Below, piece by piece: positions 1-6,792 of a DNA stretch of 9,195 nt (its first letter is position 1; every line of letters begins with the position of its first letter). The stretch comes from WSXY01 sp038325105. Lineage in GTDB: Bacteria; Actinomycetota; Coriobacteriia; Anaerosomatales; Anaerosomataceae. The notes under the pieces were generated by a model. That model was not told where the DNA came from, ran no database searches, and was given only the letters and a program-made list of their open reading frames with translations. The stretch spans positions 1 through 9,195 of the forward strand of contig JBBQIR010000077.1 in the NCBI GenBank assembly GCA_038325105.1, read 5' to 3'. A program made the position numbers and the translations under genes.

Positions 1-885
1 CCCGAGCCGATTGTAGATGACCGAGGAGACAACCGGGCGCTCCTCGGCCACTCTTGCTTCGCGCTCTATCATGGACGCGATCGTGACCACGTCGTGGAGG
101 TCGAGGTTCTTGGAACTCGCGTACGAGAGGTCAACCTGTGCGATTTCCGACTCGAACTGCGACAGCATTGTCTCGACGGCGTCACGGGCCGTGCTTCCAC
201 CGGCCAAGCGATACGTCTTTGGAAACAGGTAGCCCTCGAGCGAACCGGTCGGTTCGCCCTCGAGGAATGCGAAGTCGGGCGCGAAGGATGCCGACCTCTT
301 CAGCGCGAGGTCGGAGAACTCCCCGGCGGGGATACCCGCTTGCTCTTCAAAGCGCTCTGCCATCTGCTCGATGGTGAAGCCCTCGGGAATGGTCACGGTC
401 ACGTAGTCGATCGACGGACCCGCAACGAGCCGATCAACGACTGCCTGGTACGGCATGCCGGTCATCAGATCGTACTCGCCCGGCTTGAGTTTGTCGTCAA
501 CGGCATCGATTCGGGCGCGCAGTCGGAACATCGCAGCGTTGTCGACAACCCCCTCGGCGGCGAGGACCTTGGCAATCGTCTGCGTGTCGGCCCCCTCGGG
601 CACGGCGATGTGAACCGGCAACCCGGGCTTCACGTTCACCTGCGATCGTATCAGGATGCTCCAGACGCCGAACACCGGTATGCCGACCGCGAGTATGAGA
701 CCGACTAGGATAACCACAATTCGCAACGTGTGACGCTTGGTCGAGACCTCTTCGGCCGAGGAATGCCGCACGCCCGAGCGGTCCTCGGGCGAGTCCCCGG
801 GAAGTTCGGTCGGCAGTGAGGCGCGCCGTGGAGCGAGGCGTGGAGCACCCTTCGGCTTGGGGTCGGTCCTCTCTCGGGGCGCCAT
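1..885 (-). CDS. mltG: Endolytic murein transglycosylase MltG (YceG family), 3' end cut by window edge
   Basis: The protein is a membrane-anchored lytic transglycosylase that cleaves nascent peptidoglycan strands and is thought to set glycan chain length. 295 codons are visible from the ATG at 885, and the frame is still open at base 1. Residues 1-53 are a basic, proline-rich cytoplasmic tail. Residues 54-78 form one transmembrane helix, and 88-155 resemble the LysM-like domain. The catalytic domain starts near 160 and carries the family signature SLEGYLFPKTY (215-225), then ASMIEREA (270-277), whose first Glu (E274) matches the family's catalytic Glu, then ER and VSSVIYNRL (281-294). The conserved C-terminal part is missing, since family members usually run to about 350-400 residues. 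The start lies 2 nt after the ruvX stop, with AGAAGG 10 nt upstream. The basic N-terminal tail is longer than in enterobacterial MltG, as is common in actinobacteria. Identification is firm. Confidence 0.95.
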   Translation of the reverse strand, partial: MAPRERTDPKPKGAPRLAPRRASLPTELPGDSPEDRSGVRHSSAEEVSTKRHTLRIVVILVGLILAVGIPVFGVWSILIRSQVNVKPGLPVHIAVPEGADTQTIAKVLAAEGVVDNAAMFRLRARIDAVDDKLKPGEYDLMTGMPYQAVVDRLVAGPSIDYVTVTIPEGFTIEQMAERFEEQAGIPAGEFSDLALKRSASFAPDFAFLEGEPTGSLEGYLFPKTYRLAGGSTARDAVETMLSQFESEIAQVDLSYASSKNLDLHDVVTIASMIEREARVAEERPVVSSVIYNRLG

Positions 886-887
886 CG

Positions 888-1307
888 TCAGTCTGCCTTC
901 TGTTGGCTGTCGAGATACGTCTGCAAGATGATTGCCGCCGCGACCATATCCAGGCGTCCCCGCTGCCGCTTGGTGGACACGCCGCCACCCGACATCGCCC
1001 GACTCGCCGACTTGGAAGACAGCCTCTCGTCGGCGAAGGTCACCGGGAGCTGGAGTTCGCGAGCGTAGCGCGTGGCCACGTCACGAACGTGCGCGGCTTG
1101 CGGACCCTCGGAACCGCCCATGCCGAGCGGCAGACCAACGACCAGCCCGCCAGCTTCGTACTCCTCCACGAGCTCCTTGAGCGGAGAGATGCTACGCGCC
1201 AGCATCCGCGCGTCAAGAACGGCGAGCGGCGATGCGATGGTGCGACCGGGATCTGAGACCGCCACCCCGACACGCGCCTCACCGATATCGAGGCCGAGCA
1301 GCCGCAT
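888..1307 (-). CDS. ruvX: Pre-16S rRNA nuclease RuvX/YqgF (Holliday junction resolvase-like)
   Basis: The protein has an RNase H-like fold and takes part in 5' maturation of 16S rRNA; an older name is putative Holliday junction resolvase. It has 139 residues, normal for the family. Visible motifs are LLGLDIGEARVGVAVSD (3-19) with catalytic Asp7, LVVGLP (55-60), FADERLSS (91-98), and LDMVAAAIIL (119-128) with Asp120, together giving the expected acidic active site. I start at the ATG at 1307 rather than the in-frame GTG at 1316. GGAG lies 8 nt before the ATG, whereas the GTG overlaps that same GGAG and has no ribosome binding site of its own. The family also normally begins M-R-x-L-G-L-D. With this start the gene begins 5 nt after the alaS stop. 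It is followed 2 nt later by mltG, the standard alaS-ruvX-mltG order. Confidence 0.95.
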   Translation of the reverse strand: MRLLGLDIGEARVGVAVSDPGRTIASPLAVLDARMLARSISPLKELVEEYEAGGLVVGLPLGMGGSEGPQAAHVRDVATRYARELQLPVTFADERLSSKSASRAMSGGGVSTKRQRGRLDMVAAAIILQTYLDSQQKAD

Positions 1308-1312
1308 CGAAC

Positions 1313-3940
1313 TCACTCCACGCCGAGAACGTGCCTGGCCGCCTCGAGTGCGGCTGCTATGCCTGCAGCGTTATCGCCACCGGCCTGAGCCATGGCCTGC
1401 TTGCCGCCGCCACGTCCGCCGATGAGCGGCGCAGCCTCACGAATCACCGCCGATGCATCGAAACCGGCAGCAACCGCTTTGGCATCACCTGCGGCGATGA
1501 GGAACGCGCCGCCTCCATCCACGCTCGACGCGGCGACCACCGCGCCGCCACCCATCTGTTGGCGGGCGGCATCAACGAAATCGCGCAACGCGGACATGTC
1601 CATGTCGGGGAGTTCGGTCACGACTAGCGGGTAGCCGACGTCAACACGTGCACTGAGGTACTTCTGCATTTCGCCCGAGCCACCGCGCTTCTTCGCCTCG
1701 GCAAGCGCGACCTCTGTCTCCTTGAGGCGCTTCGTGAGCGCCGCGACCTTGCCGGGAATCTCCGTGGTGCGGCACTTGAGGCCGACGGCAACCTCGGTGA
1801 GCGACTCTTCTTCGACGTAGACGTACTCGAGGGCGCCGAAAGACGTGACGGCCTCGATACGACGGAGATTCGCACCCACACTGCCTTCCGAGACGATCTT
1901 GAGGAAGCCGATCTCGCTCGAGCGCCCCACGTGCGTTCCCCCGCAGAGCTCTTTGCTGAAGCTGCCGACTTCGAGGACCCGTACGATTTCGCCGTACTTC
2001 TCGCCAAAGAGCGCGGTCACACCCGTCTCACGGGCAGTGGCGAGCGAGGTCTCGTAGTTCCGCACCGGGTGGTTCTCCATCACTTTCGCATTCGCGAGCC
2101 GCTCGATCCGGGCAAGCTGATCGGCACCCGGTGCCTCGAAGTGCGTGAAGTCGAAGCGCAGGCGATCTGGTGTCACGAGCGAGCCTGACTGGTGCACATG
2201 CTCGCCGAGGACCTTGCGAAGTGCCCAGTGGAGGATATGCGTGGCCGTGTGATTGCGCCGGATACGCTCACGCCGGTCCACATCAATCGCCGCGCGGACC
2301 CTGTCTCCCACGGCGACAGAGCCGCTCTCGAGCGTGCCCGCGTGCGAGATGAGCCCGGACATCGGGATGCGCGTATCGCTGACGACAAAGAGGGCGCCGT
2401 CAGCGGTGATGGAACCTTGGTCGCCGACCTGACCACCCTGCTCGCCGTAGAACGGGGTCGTGTTGAGCACGATGTCGCCCGCAGTGCCGGATTCGATTCG
2501 ATCAACGACCGCACCATCTACGACGATGCCGACGACCGTCGCGTCGCACGCATCGGATTCGTAGCCGACGAACTCGATGCTGCCACCGACCCGCCTGGCG
2601 ATCTCACTGAACGCGTGGCCGAATGATGACCATGAGTCGTCCTTGACAGCCGCGCGCGCGCGGTCCCGCTGCGCGGTCATCTCGACGTCAAAGACGTCCT
2701 TGTCGACCTCAAGTCCCGCCTCGGCGGCTATCTCAGCTGTGAGCTCGTACGGGAATCCGTAGGTATCGTGGAGCGCGAACGCCATGCTGCCATCGAGAAC
2801 ACCACCGCCTGCGGCCCTGGTGCTGTCGATCGCCTCGCCGAGGAACGTCAGGCCCTGGCGGAGCGTCGCACCAAAGCGATCTTCCTCGCTGGCGACGATG
2901 CGATTCACGAGGTCCTGATGCTCGATGACCTCCGGATACGCCTCGCCCATCCGGGCGATGACCTCGTCGATGAGCAACTGCAGGAACGGCTTCTCGACGC
3001 CGAGGAGCCGTCCGTGGCGCACCGCTCGTCGCAGAATGCGCCGCAAGACGTAGCCGCGACCCTCGTTGGACGGCAGCACGCCGTCTGAGATGAGGAACGT
3101 AATGGCACGCGCATGGTCCGCGATGATGCGAAGCGAGATGTCGGTTTTCTCGGTGGTTCCGTAGGTCGCGCCGGTGATTTCCTCGGCGATGTGCATGATG
3201 CCGCGCAGCGTGTCGGTCTCGAAGTTCGAGTGGACGCCCTGCATGATGGCAGCAACGCGCTCGAGGCCCATCCCGGTGTCGATGTTCTGCTTCGGGAGCG
3301 GTGTGAGTGTGCCGTCTTCCGCGCGGTCGTACTGCATGAACACGAGGTTCCAGTACTCGAGGAACCGGTCGCAATCGCAGCCCGGTGCGCATTCCGATGA
3401 ACCGCAGCCCACATCCGGGCCCTGGTCATAGTAAAGCTCCGAGCAGGGACCGCACGGGCCAGTCGGGCCTGCCGACCAGAAGTTGTCCTTGGCACCCATT
3501 CGCACGATGCGGTCGGCCGGCACGCCGACTTCATCGCGCCAGATCGCCTCGGCCTCGTCGTCGTCCTCGTAGATCGAAAACCACAGCCGGGTCGGGTCGA
3601 GCTTGAGGACCTCGGTCGAGTACTCGTACGCCCACGCGCACGCCTCGCTCTTGAAGTAGTCGCCGAAGCTGAAGTTGCCGAGCATCTCGAAGAAGCTGTG
3701 ATGCCGCCCCGTGGTGCCGATGATGTCGATGTCGGTCGTACGTGCGCACTTCTGACACGTGGTCGCGCGGGTGAACCCGAGATCGCGCAAGCCGAGGAAG
3801 ACGGGCTTGAACTGCACCATGCCCGCTGACGTGAGCAGCAGCGACGGGTCATCGGGTATGAGCGACGATGAAGGCAGGCGATGACAGCCCTTGCTCTCGA
3901 AGAAGGACAGGTAGCTCTCGCGAATCTCGGCAGCCTTCAC
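1313..3940 (-). CDS. alaS: Alanyl-tRNA synthetase AlaS (class II, full length)
   Basis: The enzyme charges tRNA-Ala with alanine in the cytoplasm and hydrolyses mischarged Ser/Gly-tRNA-Ala. At 875 residues it has the normal bacterial length. The N-terminal class II catalytic core includes LTSAGMVQFKPVFLG (36-50) and TGRHHSFFEMLGNFSFGDYF (77-96). A Cys-rich stretch at 179-190 is common in Gram-positive AlaS. DTGMGLERVA (221-230) is motif 3-like. The editing domain has the zinc-type motifs HTATH (564-568) and CGGTH (666-670). The C-terminal DHHA1 domain ends with GGRGGGKQAMAQAGG (841-855). Both editing motifs are intact. The start is a GTG at 3940 whose last two bases lie in the TGA stop of the upstream exporter (4-bp overlap), with GAGGAG 5 nt before it, so translation is probably coupled. 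No T-box leader is possible at this position, so any amino-acid control must act at the operon promoter. Confidence 0.98.
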   Translation of the reverse strand: MKAAEIRESYLSFFESKGCHRLPSSSLIPDDPSLLLTSAGMVQFKPVFLGLRDLGFTRATTCQKCARTTDIDIIGTTGRHHSFFEMLGNFSFGDYFKSEACAWAYEYSTEVLKLDPTRLWFSIYEDDDEAEAIWRDEVGVPADRIVRMGAKDNFWSAGPTGPCGPCSELYYDQGPDVGCGSSECAPGCDCDRFLEYWNLVFMQYDRAEDGTLTPLPKQNIDTGMGLERVAAIMQGVHSNFETDTLRGIMHIAEEITGATYGTTEKTDISLRIIADHARAITFLISDGVLPSNEGRGYVLRRILRRAVRHGRLLGVEKPFLQLLIDEVIARMGEAYPEVIEHQDLVNRIVASEEDRFGATLRQGLTFLGEAIDSTRAAGGGVLDGSMAFALHDTYGFPYELTAEIAAEAGLEVDKDVFDVEMTAQRDRARAAVKDDSWSSFGHAFSEIARRVGGSIEFVGYESDACDATVVGIVVDGAVVDRIESGTAGDIVLNTTPFYGEQGGQVGDQGSITADGALFVVSDTRIPMSGLISHAGTLESGSVAVGDRVRAAIDVDRRERIRRNHTATHILHWALRKVLGEHVHQSGSLVTPDRLRFDFTHFEAPGADQLARIERLANAKVMENHPVRNYETSLATARETGVTALFGEKYGEIVRVLEVGSFSKELCGGTHVGRSSEIGFLKIVSEGSVGANLRRIEAVTSFGALEYVYVEEESLTEVAVGLKCRTTEIPGKVAALTKRLKETEVALAEAKKRGGSGEMQKYLSARVDVGYPLVVTELPDMDMSALRDFVDAARQQMGGGAVVAASSVDGGGAFLIAAGDAKAVAAGFDASAVIREAAPLIGGRGGGKQAMAQAGGDNAAGIAAALEAARHVLGVE
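1316..1319 (-). promoter_or_regulatory. Ribosome binding site that fixes the ruvX start
   Basis: On the minus strand GGAG occupies 1319-1316, followed by 8 nt and the ATG at 1307-1305. The competing GTG start at 1316-1314 uses the last G of this motif as its own first base, so it cannot use the motif for initiation. The site overlaps the end of alaS, consistent with translational coupling. Confidence 0.6.
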
Positions 3941-5145
3941 ACGGTCTCCTCAGCGTCAACGTCTTTCGTGCCGGGCTCTCCGGGTTCGCATTCCCCGTCC
4001 GCTGCATCCTCGTCAGACTCGCACGCTGGCTTCTTCTCGCGGAAGAACGCACCTTCTTCGGTGGTCAGCTTCGAGTCCGTCCACTTCTCGAAGTAGTAGA
4101 CGAAGATACCCTTGGCGATCGCTGCAACCGGAATGGCCAGCAACAGCCCGAAGAAGCCCGCCAAAGCGCCGCCTGCGAGCAGCGAGAATATCACGAGCAG
4201 CGGATGCAGGTCGACCTGTTCAGACATGACACGGGGCGTGATGAAGATGTCAGTGAGTTGCTGCGATCCTGCGATGATGAGAACCGCAACGAGCGCCAGC
4301 CACGGACTCACGAACGCGGCTGCGATGGCCGCCACAACCTCGGCGATAACCGGGCCGAACCACGGGATGATATTGAGCACGCCGGCGAGTAGTCCGAGCA
4401 CGAGCGCGTACGGCACGCCAACCGCAGTGAGACCGATCGTGACGAGCACCGCTGTAGCGGCCGAGACGACCGCCTGACCACGCAGGTAGCCGCCAAGCAC
4501 GTTTGAAACCTTCGCGCCGACGATCGCTGCCTCATCGCGACGCTTTGGACCGGCAAGCAAGACGACTTCGCGCTTGATGGCGTCGAGGTCCTTGAGAATC
4601 CAGAACCCGACGACGACAGCCAGGAAGCTGTTGAACAGGAATGAGACGGCACCGCTACCGACAGAGAAGACACGTCCGGCGATGGCGCTCGACCAGGTAA
4701 CCGCCTGCTTCGAGATGGTCTCTTCCAGGTTCAGCAATGCCTGGTTTGCCCAGTCGGGAACGGCGATGGCATTGTACTGCGTCTGAAGCTGCTGCCACAG
4801 TCTGACCGCGCTGGCGTAGTACCGCGGGAATGCCTCGATGAACTGGCCGACCTGGTCCACGAGCGGGGGCACGATGAAGAGTCCCGCAATCACGAGCCCG
4901 ACCGTCGTCACGAGGTAGCACACCCCGACCGCGAGGCCGCGCTTCAAACCGCGCCGTTCGAGCATGGCCACGGGTGCCCTGAACAGGTACACGATCACCG
5001 TGGCGAGAAGGAACGGCACAAGTGCCGGGGCCACTTTCAGCAGCACGAAGAAGCCCAGGGACACAAGGATGAGCACACCGATCAGCGCCCATGCGGTGAT
5101 CCCGATGCGTCGCCAGCGATCCTCTCGGGCACGGGTGTCCGGCAT
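3937..5145 (-). CDS. AI-2E family (PerM/YtvI-like) transporter with acidic C-terminal tail
   Basis: This is a polytopic inner-membrane protein of the AI-2 exporter superfamily (PerM, YdiK, YhhT, TqsA). The substrate differs among members and cannot be read from the sequence. The 402 residues contain hydrophobic segments around 15-36, 39-56, 70-93, 163-184, 225-241, 244-262, 266-295 and 315-350. Family hallmarks are the soluble amphipathic stretch 95-160, GAKVSNVLGGYLRGQ (210-224), GVPYALVLGLLAGVLNIIPWFGPVI (243-267) and TPRVMSEQVDLHPLLVIFSLL (303-323). After residue 352 comes a cytoplasmic tail of about 50 residues rich in Asp and Glu, which is outside the family core. I start at the ATG at 5145, 4 nt after the sigma-factor stop, with AAGGGG 9 nt upstream. 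The longer frame to 5247 would overlap the sigma gene by about 100 bp with an arginine-rich, non-family N-terminus. Transporters of this family often sit upstream of alaS in Gram-positive bacteria. Confidence 0.92.
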   Translation of the reverse strand: MPDTRAREDRWRRIGITAWALIGVLILVSLGFFVLLKVAPALVPFLLATVIVYLFRAPVAMLERRGLKRGLAVGVCYLVTTVGLVIAGLFIVPPLVDQVGQFIEAFPRYYASAVRLWQQLQTQYNAIAVPDWANQALLNLEETISKQAVTWSSAIAGRVFSVGSGAVSFLFNSFLAVVVGFWILKDLDAIKREVVLLAGPKRRDEAAIVGAKVSNVLGGYLRGQAVVSAATAVLVTIGLTAVGVPYALVLGLLAGVLNIIPWFGPVIAEVVAAIAAAFVSPWLALVAVLIIAGSQQLTDIFITPRVMSEQVDLHPLLVIFSLLAGGALAGFFGLLLAIPVAAIAKGIFVYYFEKWTDSKLTTEEGAFFREKKPACESDEDAADGECEPGEPGTKDVDAEETV

Positions 5146-5149
5146 ACCT

Positions 5150-5935
5150 TCAGACCCCTTCGGAGACGAGGTTCTCGCGCAGGACACGCAGCGTCTTGCG
5201 GAGAAGTCGGGAGACCTGCATCTGAGAGATCTCCATCTGCGTCGCAATCTCGGTCTGCGTGAGACCCTGGAAGAAGCGGAGATAGAGCACGTGCTGTTCC
5301 TGCGGCGTAAGGTGCTTGAGCGCTTCGGCGAGCGTGGTTCGGTCGTCGACGATCGAGATAAGCTGGTCGTCCTTGCCGATGTACTCGAGGATGCTGAACG
5401 AGTCCGAACCGTCGCTATTGCGATCGCTCTCCAGCGAGACGAAGTTGTACGCCTCGGAGGTCTCCATCGCCTCGAGCACTTCCTCGGAGGTAACGCCGAG
5501 ATACTCGCCGATCTCGAGGATCGACGGCGAACGCTGGAGACGCTGCGTCAGTTGATCGACGGCCTGGTTGACCCTGAACGACAACTCCTGGAGACGGCGG
5601 GGCACCTTGATGGCCCATCCCTTGTCCCGGAAGTACCGCTTGAGTTCGCCGACGATCGTGGGAGTCGCGTACGTGGTGAACTCGACCTCGCGACCCGTAT
5701 CGAAGCGATCGATGGCCTTGATCAGGCCGATCGTTCCGACCTGGATGAGGTCGTCGATCGGCTCGCCGCGGTTACGGAACCTGCTGGCGAGGTACTTCAC
5801 CAGGTTCAGATACATAGTGATGAGCTCGTCGCGCGAATCTTCGTCATTGAACTCGCGGTAGTGCGCGAAGAGTTCGCGCGTCCGCCGCTTGTCCCAGACG
5901 AGTCTACGGCTCGCCTTCTTTGAGGCTCCGGGCAC
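5150..5935 (-). CDS. RNA polymerase sigma factor, SigB/SigF/SigG family (group 3 sigma-70)
   Basis: The protein is an alternative sigma factor of the general-stress/sporulation type. It has 261 residues, the usual size for SigB/SigF. Region 2 spans about 37-107, with DDLIQVGTIGLIKAIDRFD (61-79) as the core-binding part and FTTYATPTIVGELKRYFRD (86-104) as the -10 recognition part. Region 3 spans about 110-155 (VPRRLQELSFRVNQAV, then the helix-turn-helix SILEIGEYLGVTSEEVLEAM). Region 4 spans about 205-256, with LTQTEIATQMEISQMQVSRL (225-244) as the -35 recognition helix-turn-helix. Region 1.1 is absent, as expected for this group. The GTG start at 5935 is 2 nt after the stop of the putative anti-sigma gene, and GGAGGAG stands 5 nt before it, the strongest ribosome binding site in the operon. 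Coupling to the anti-sigma gene matches rsbW-sigB and spoIIAB-sigF pairs. I cannot tell SigB from SigF by sequence alone, so I give no symbol. Confidence 0.95.
   Translation of the reverse strand: MPGASKKASRRLVWDKRRTRELFAHYREFNDEDSRDELITMYLNLVKYLASRFRNRGEPIDDLIQVGTIGLIKAIDRFDTGREVEFTTYATPTIVGELKRYFRDKGWAIKVPRRLQELSFRVNQAVDQLTQRLQRSPSILEIGEYLGVTSEEVLEAMETSEAYNFVSLESDRNSDGSDSFSILEYIGKDDQLISIVDDRTTLAEALKHLTPQEQHVLYLRFFQGLTQTEIATQMEISQMQVSRLLRKTLRVLRENLVSEGV
5155..5160 (-). promoter_or_regulatory. Ribosome binding site supporting the PerM-family start at 5145
   Basis: AAGGGG on the minus strand (5160-5155) lies inside the last codons of the sigma-factor gene, 9 nt before the ATG at 5145. It supports the internal start over the longer in-frame start at 5247, which would lie deep in the sigma gene. 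It also suggests translation coupled to the end of the sigma gene. Confidence 0.55.
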
Positions 5936-5937
5936 TG

Positions 5938-6333
5938 CTACTCCTCCACCGCAGCGCCACTACGCTTGAGCAGCGCCAGGGTGCATGTGCCGTCGCCCTG
6001 CTGCACCTCGAACTCGTCGCACACCGACTCCAGAATAAACGCGGCGTAACGATCCGCCGATTCATCCGCGGTGTCGTCTTCGGCGCGCTCGGGAAGAGGT
6101 CCGACCACGATTGCGAGACCGTCGTCACCTACGTCGAAGACGAAGGTGACGTCGGCGCCAGCAACGACGTGCGAGCAAGCGAAAACGAACGCCTCCTCGG
6201 CGGCCATCCTGACGTCGTCAACGTCGTCGTAGGACATGCCGATGCGGCTCGCGAGCTCCGCAGCGGTCATGCGTACGGTCTTCGCATACTCGCCACGGGC
6301 GGGGACGGTGAGTTTCACACAGTTTGAAGACAT
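5938..6333 (-). CDS. Putative RsbW/SpoIIAB-like anti-sigma regulatory protein with eroded ATP-binding motifs
   Basis: The 131 residues look like a single GHKL/HATPase domain, and the gene sits 2 nt upstream of its likely target, the sigma factor. The family fold is suggested by the N-terminal strand CVKLTVPARGEYAKTVRMTA (5-24), a helix containing DDVDDVRMAAEEAFVFACSH (36-55), and the C-terminal ESVCDEFEVQQGDGTCTLALLKR (102-124), which resembles the end of RsbW. The nucleotide site looks degenerate. The N-box pattern E-A-x-x-N-A-x-x-H reads E47-A-F-V-F51-A-C-S-H55, with Phe for the Mg-binding Asn. The D-x-G-x-G box is not recognisable, and the G-L-G-L box aligns with A-D-R-Y-A around 93-97. 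It may therefore hold the sigma factor without acting as a kinase. No anti-anti-sigma (STAS) gene is in the window. The start at 6333 has GGAGGAA just upstream; the longer frame to 6420 would overlap the preceding gene. Confidence 0.8.
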   Translation of the reverse strand: MSSNCVKLTVPARGEYAKTVRMTAAELASRIGMSYDDVDDVRMAAEEAFVFACSHVVAGADVTFVFDVGDDGLAIVVGPLPERAEDDTADESADRYAAFILESVCDEFEVQQGDGTCTLALLKRSGAAVEE

Positions 6334-6335
6334 GC

Positions 6336-6342
6336 TTCCTCC
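6336..6342 (-). promoter_or_regulatory. Ribosome binding site fixing the anti-sigma start at 6333
   Basis: GGAGGAA on the minus strand (6342-6336), with core GGAGG four nt before the ATG at 6333-6331. It lies in the 31-nt gap after the DUF948 gene and argues against the longer in-frame start at 6420, which would fall inside that gene. Confidence 0.6.
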
Positions 6343-6364
6343 GGTGGGTGCGAGCGTCCCGCGG

Positions 6365-6706
6365 TCAGCTCCTGCGAGCGCGGGTAAAAGCGTGAGCGAG
6401 TCGGCTGCCGAGACCTGCAACGACGCCGACGGGAGTCCGAATGATGTCGGTGGCGGAACTGACCGCGCCCGACACGCCCTCGATGTCGGTCATGATTCCG
6501 TCAACGCGGAGCAGCTCGGCATTGAGTGCGTCAACCGTGACGTCGACCTTGTCGAGGAGCGGAACGAGCTTCGAACGCAGTTCCTCCATCGTCTGCTGTG
6601 TCTGGCGAAGCGTCTTCACAAGCAGGACGACGGCGTAGACACCAGCACCCGCCAGAATGATTGCGAGTACAAGGAGCACGGTCTCGAGCGTCTGGTTCAC
6701 TTGCAT
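6365..6706 (-). CDS. DUF948 family membrane-anchored protein
   Basis: This is a small protein of unknown function with 113 residues. It has an N-terminal transmembrane helix (about 8-31, LETVLLVLAIILAGAGVYAVVLLV) followed by a long amphipathic, probably coiled-coil helix (about 32-85: TLRQTQQTMEELRSKL, then LLDKVDVTVDALNAELLRV). It ends in a basic tail (ARRS). This is the DUF948 layout. DUF948 genes occur between rarA and alaS in actinobacteria, and some stress proteins such as staphylococcal general-stress proteins carry this domain, so the neighbouring sigma pair is suggestive. The start at 6706 is chosen because GGGAGG lies 6 nt upstream and the helix then begins close to the N-terminus. 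The longer frame to 6739 starts at a GTG-like region before this site. It is the first gene of the apparent operon, and the anti-sigma gene follows after 31 nt. Confidence 0.85.
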   Translation of the reverse strand: MQVNQTLETVLLVLAIILAGAGVYAVVLLVKTLRQTQQTMEELRSKLVPLLDKVDVTVDALNAELLRVDGIMTDIEGVSGAVSSATDIIRTPVGVVAGLGSRLAHAFTRARRS

Positions 6707-6740
6707 ACCATGCCTCCCTGGGTGAATGGCGTACCACACC

Positions 6741-6749
6741 AGTGTAGCA
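6741..6749 (-). promoter_or_regulatory. Candidate extended -10 promoter for the DUF948-to-mltG operon
   Basis: On the minus strand TGCTACACT (6749-6741) fits the extended -10 pattern TGn-TAnnnT, 34 nt upstream of the DUF948 start. No convincing -35 hexamer is seen at 16-18 bp. The nearby ACAC-TG-GTGT inverted repeat could be an operator. It lies in the only gap of any size (86 bp) before a long run of tightly packed genes, which makes it a plausible main promoter of that run. Confidence 0.35.
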
Positions 6750-6754
6750 AAGGG

Positions 6755-6772
6755 CGCACGCGGGAGCGCGCA
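6755..6772 (-). terminator. Weak terminator-like hairpin after rarA
   Basis: On the minus strand TGCGCGC-TCCC-GCGTGCG forms a 7-bp GC-rich stem (two G-U pairs) with a 4-nt loop, followed by CCCTTTG. The T tract is only three bases, so any termination would be partial. The hairpin starts 21 nt after the rarA stop and directly abuts the candidate promoter of the next operon. Confidence 0.35.
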
Positions 6773-6792
6773 GTACCGGAGTGAACAGACGG

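Noticed and set aside
2905..3852. 315-codon minus-strand frame inside alaS
   Set aside because: Out-of-frame reading of alaS, very rich in Ser and Arg; the alaS frame carries all the expected motifs.
5146..5247. N-terminal extension of the PerM-family gene
   Set aside because: The extra 34 residues are arginine- and cysteine-rich, overlap the sigma gene, and precede a well-placed AAGGGG and ATG at 5145.
4964..5923. 319-codon open frame on the plus strand
   Set aside because: Antisense shadow of the sigma factor and the start of the exporter. It mirrors the sigma gene's conserved codons and shows no family motif.
6301..6400. SigB-type promoter (GTTT-n-GGGTAA) near the sigma operon
   Set aside because: A GTTTGA and a GGGTAA exist on the plus strand, but they are about 60 bp apart and on the wrong strand for the operon. 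I found no properly spaced pair on the minus strand.
6334..6420. N-terminal extension of the anti-sigma gene
   Set aside because: It would overlap the DUF948 gene, and a strong GGAGGAA directly precedes the ATG at 6333.
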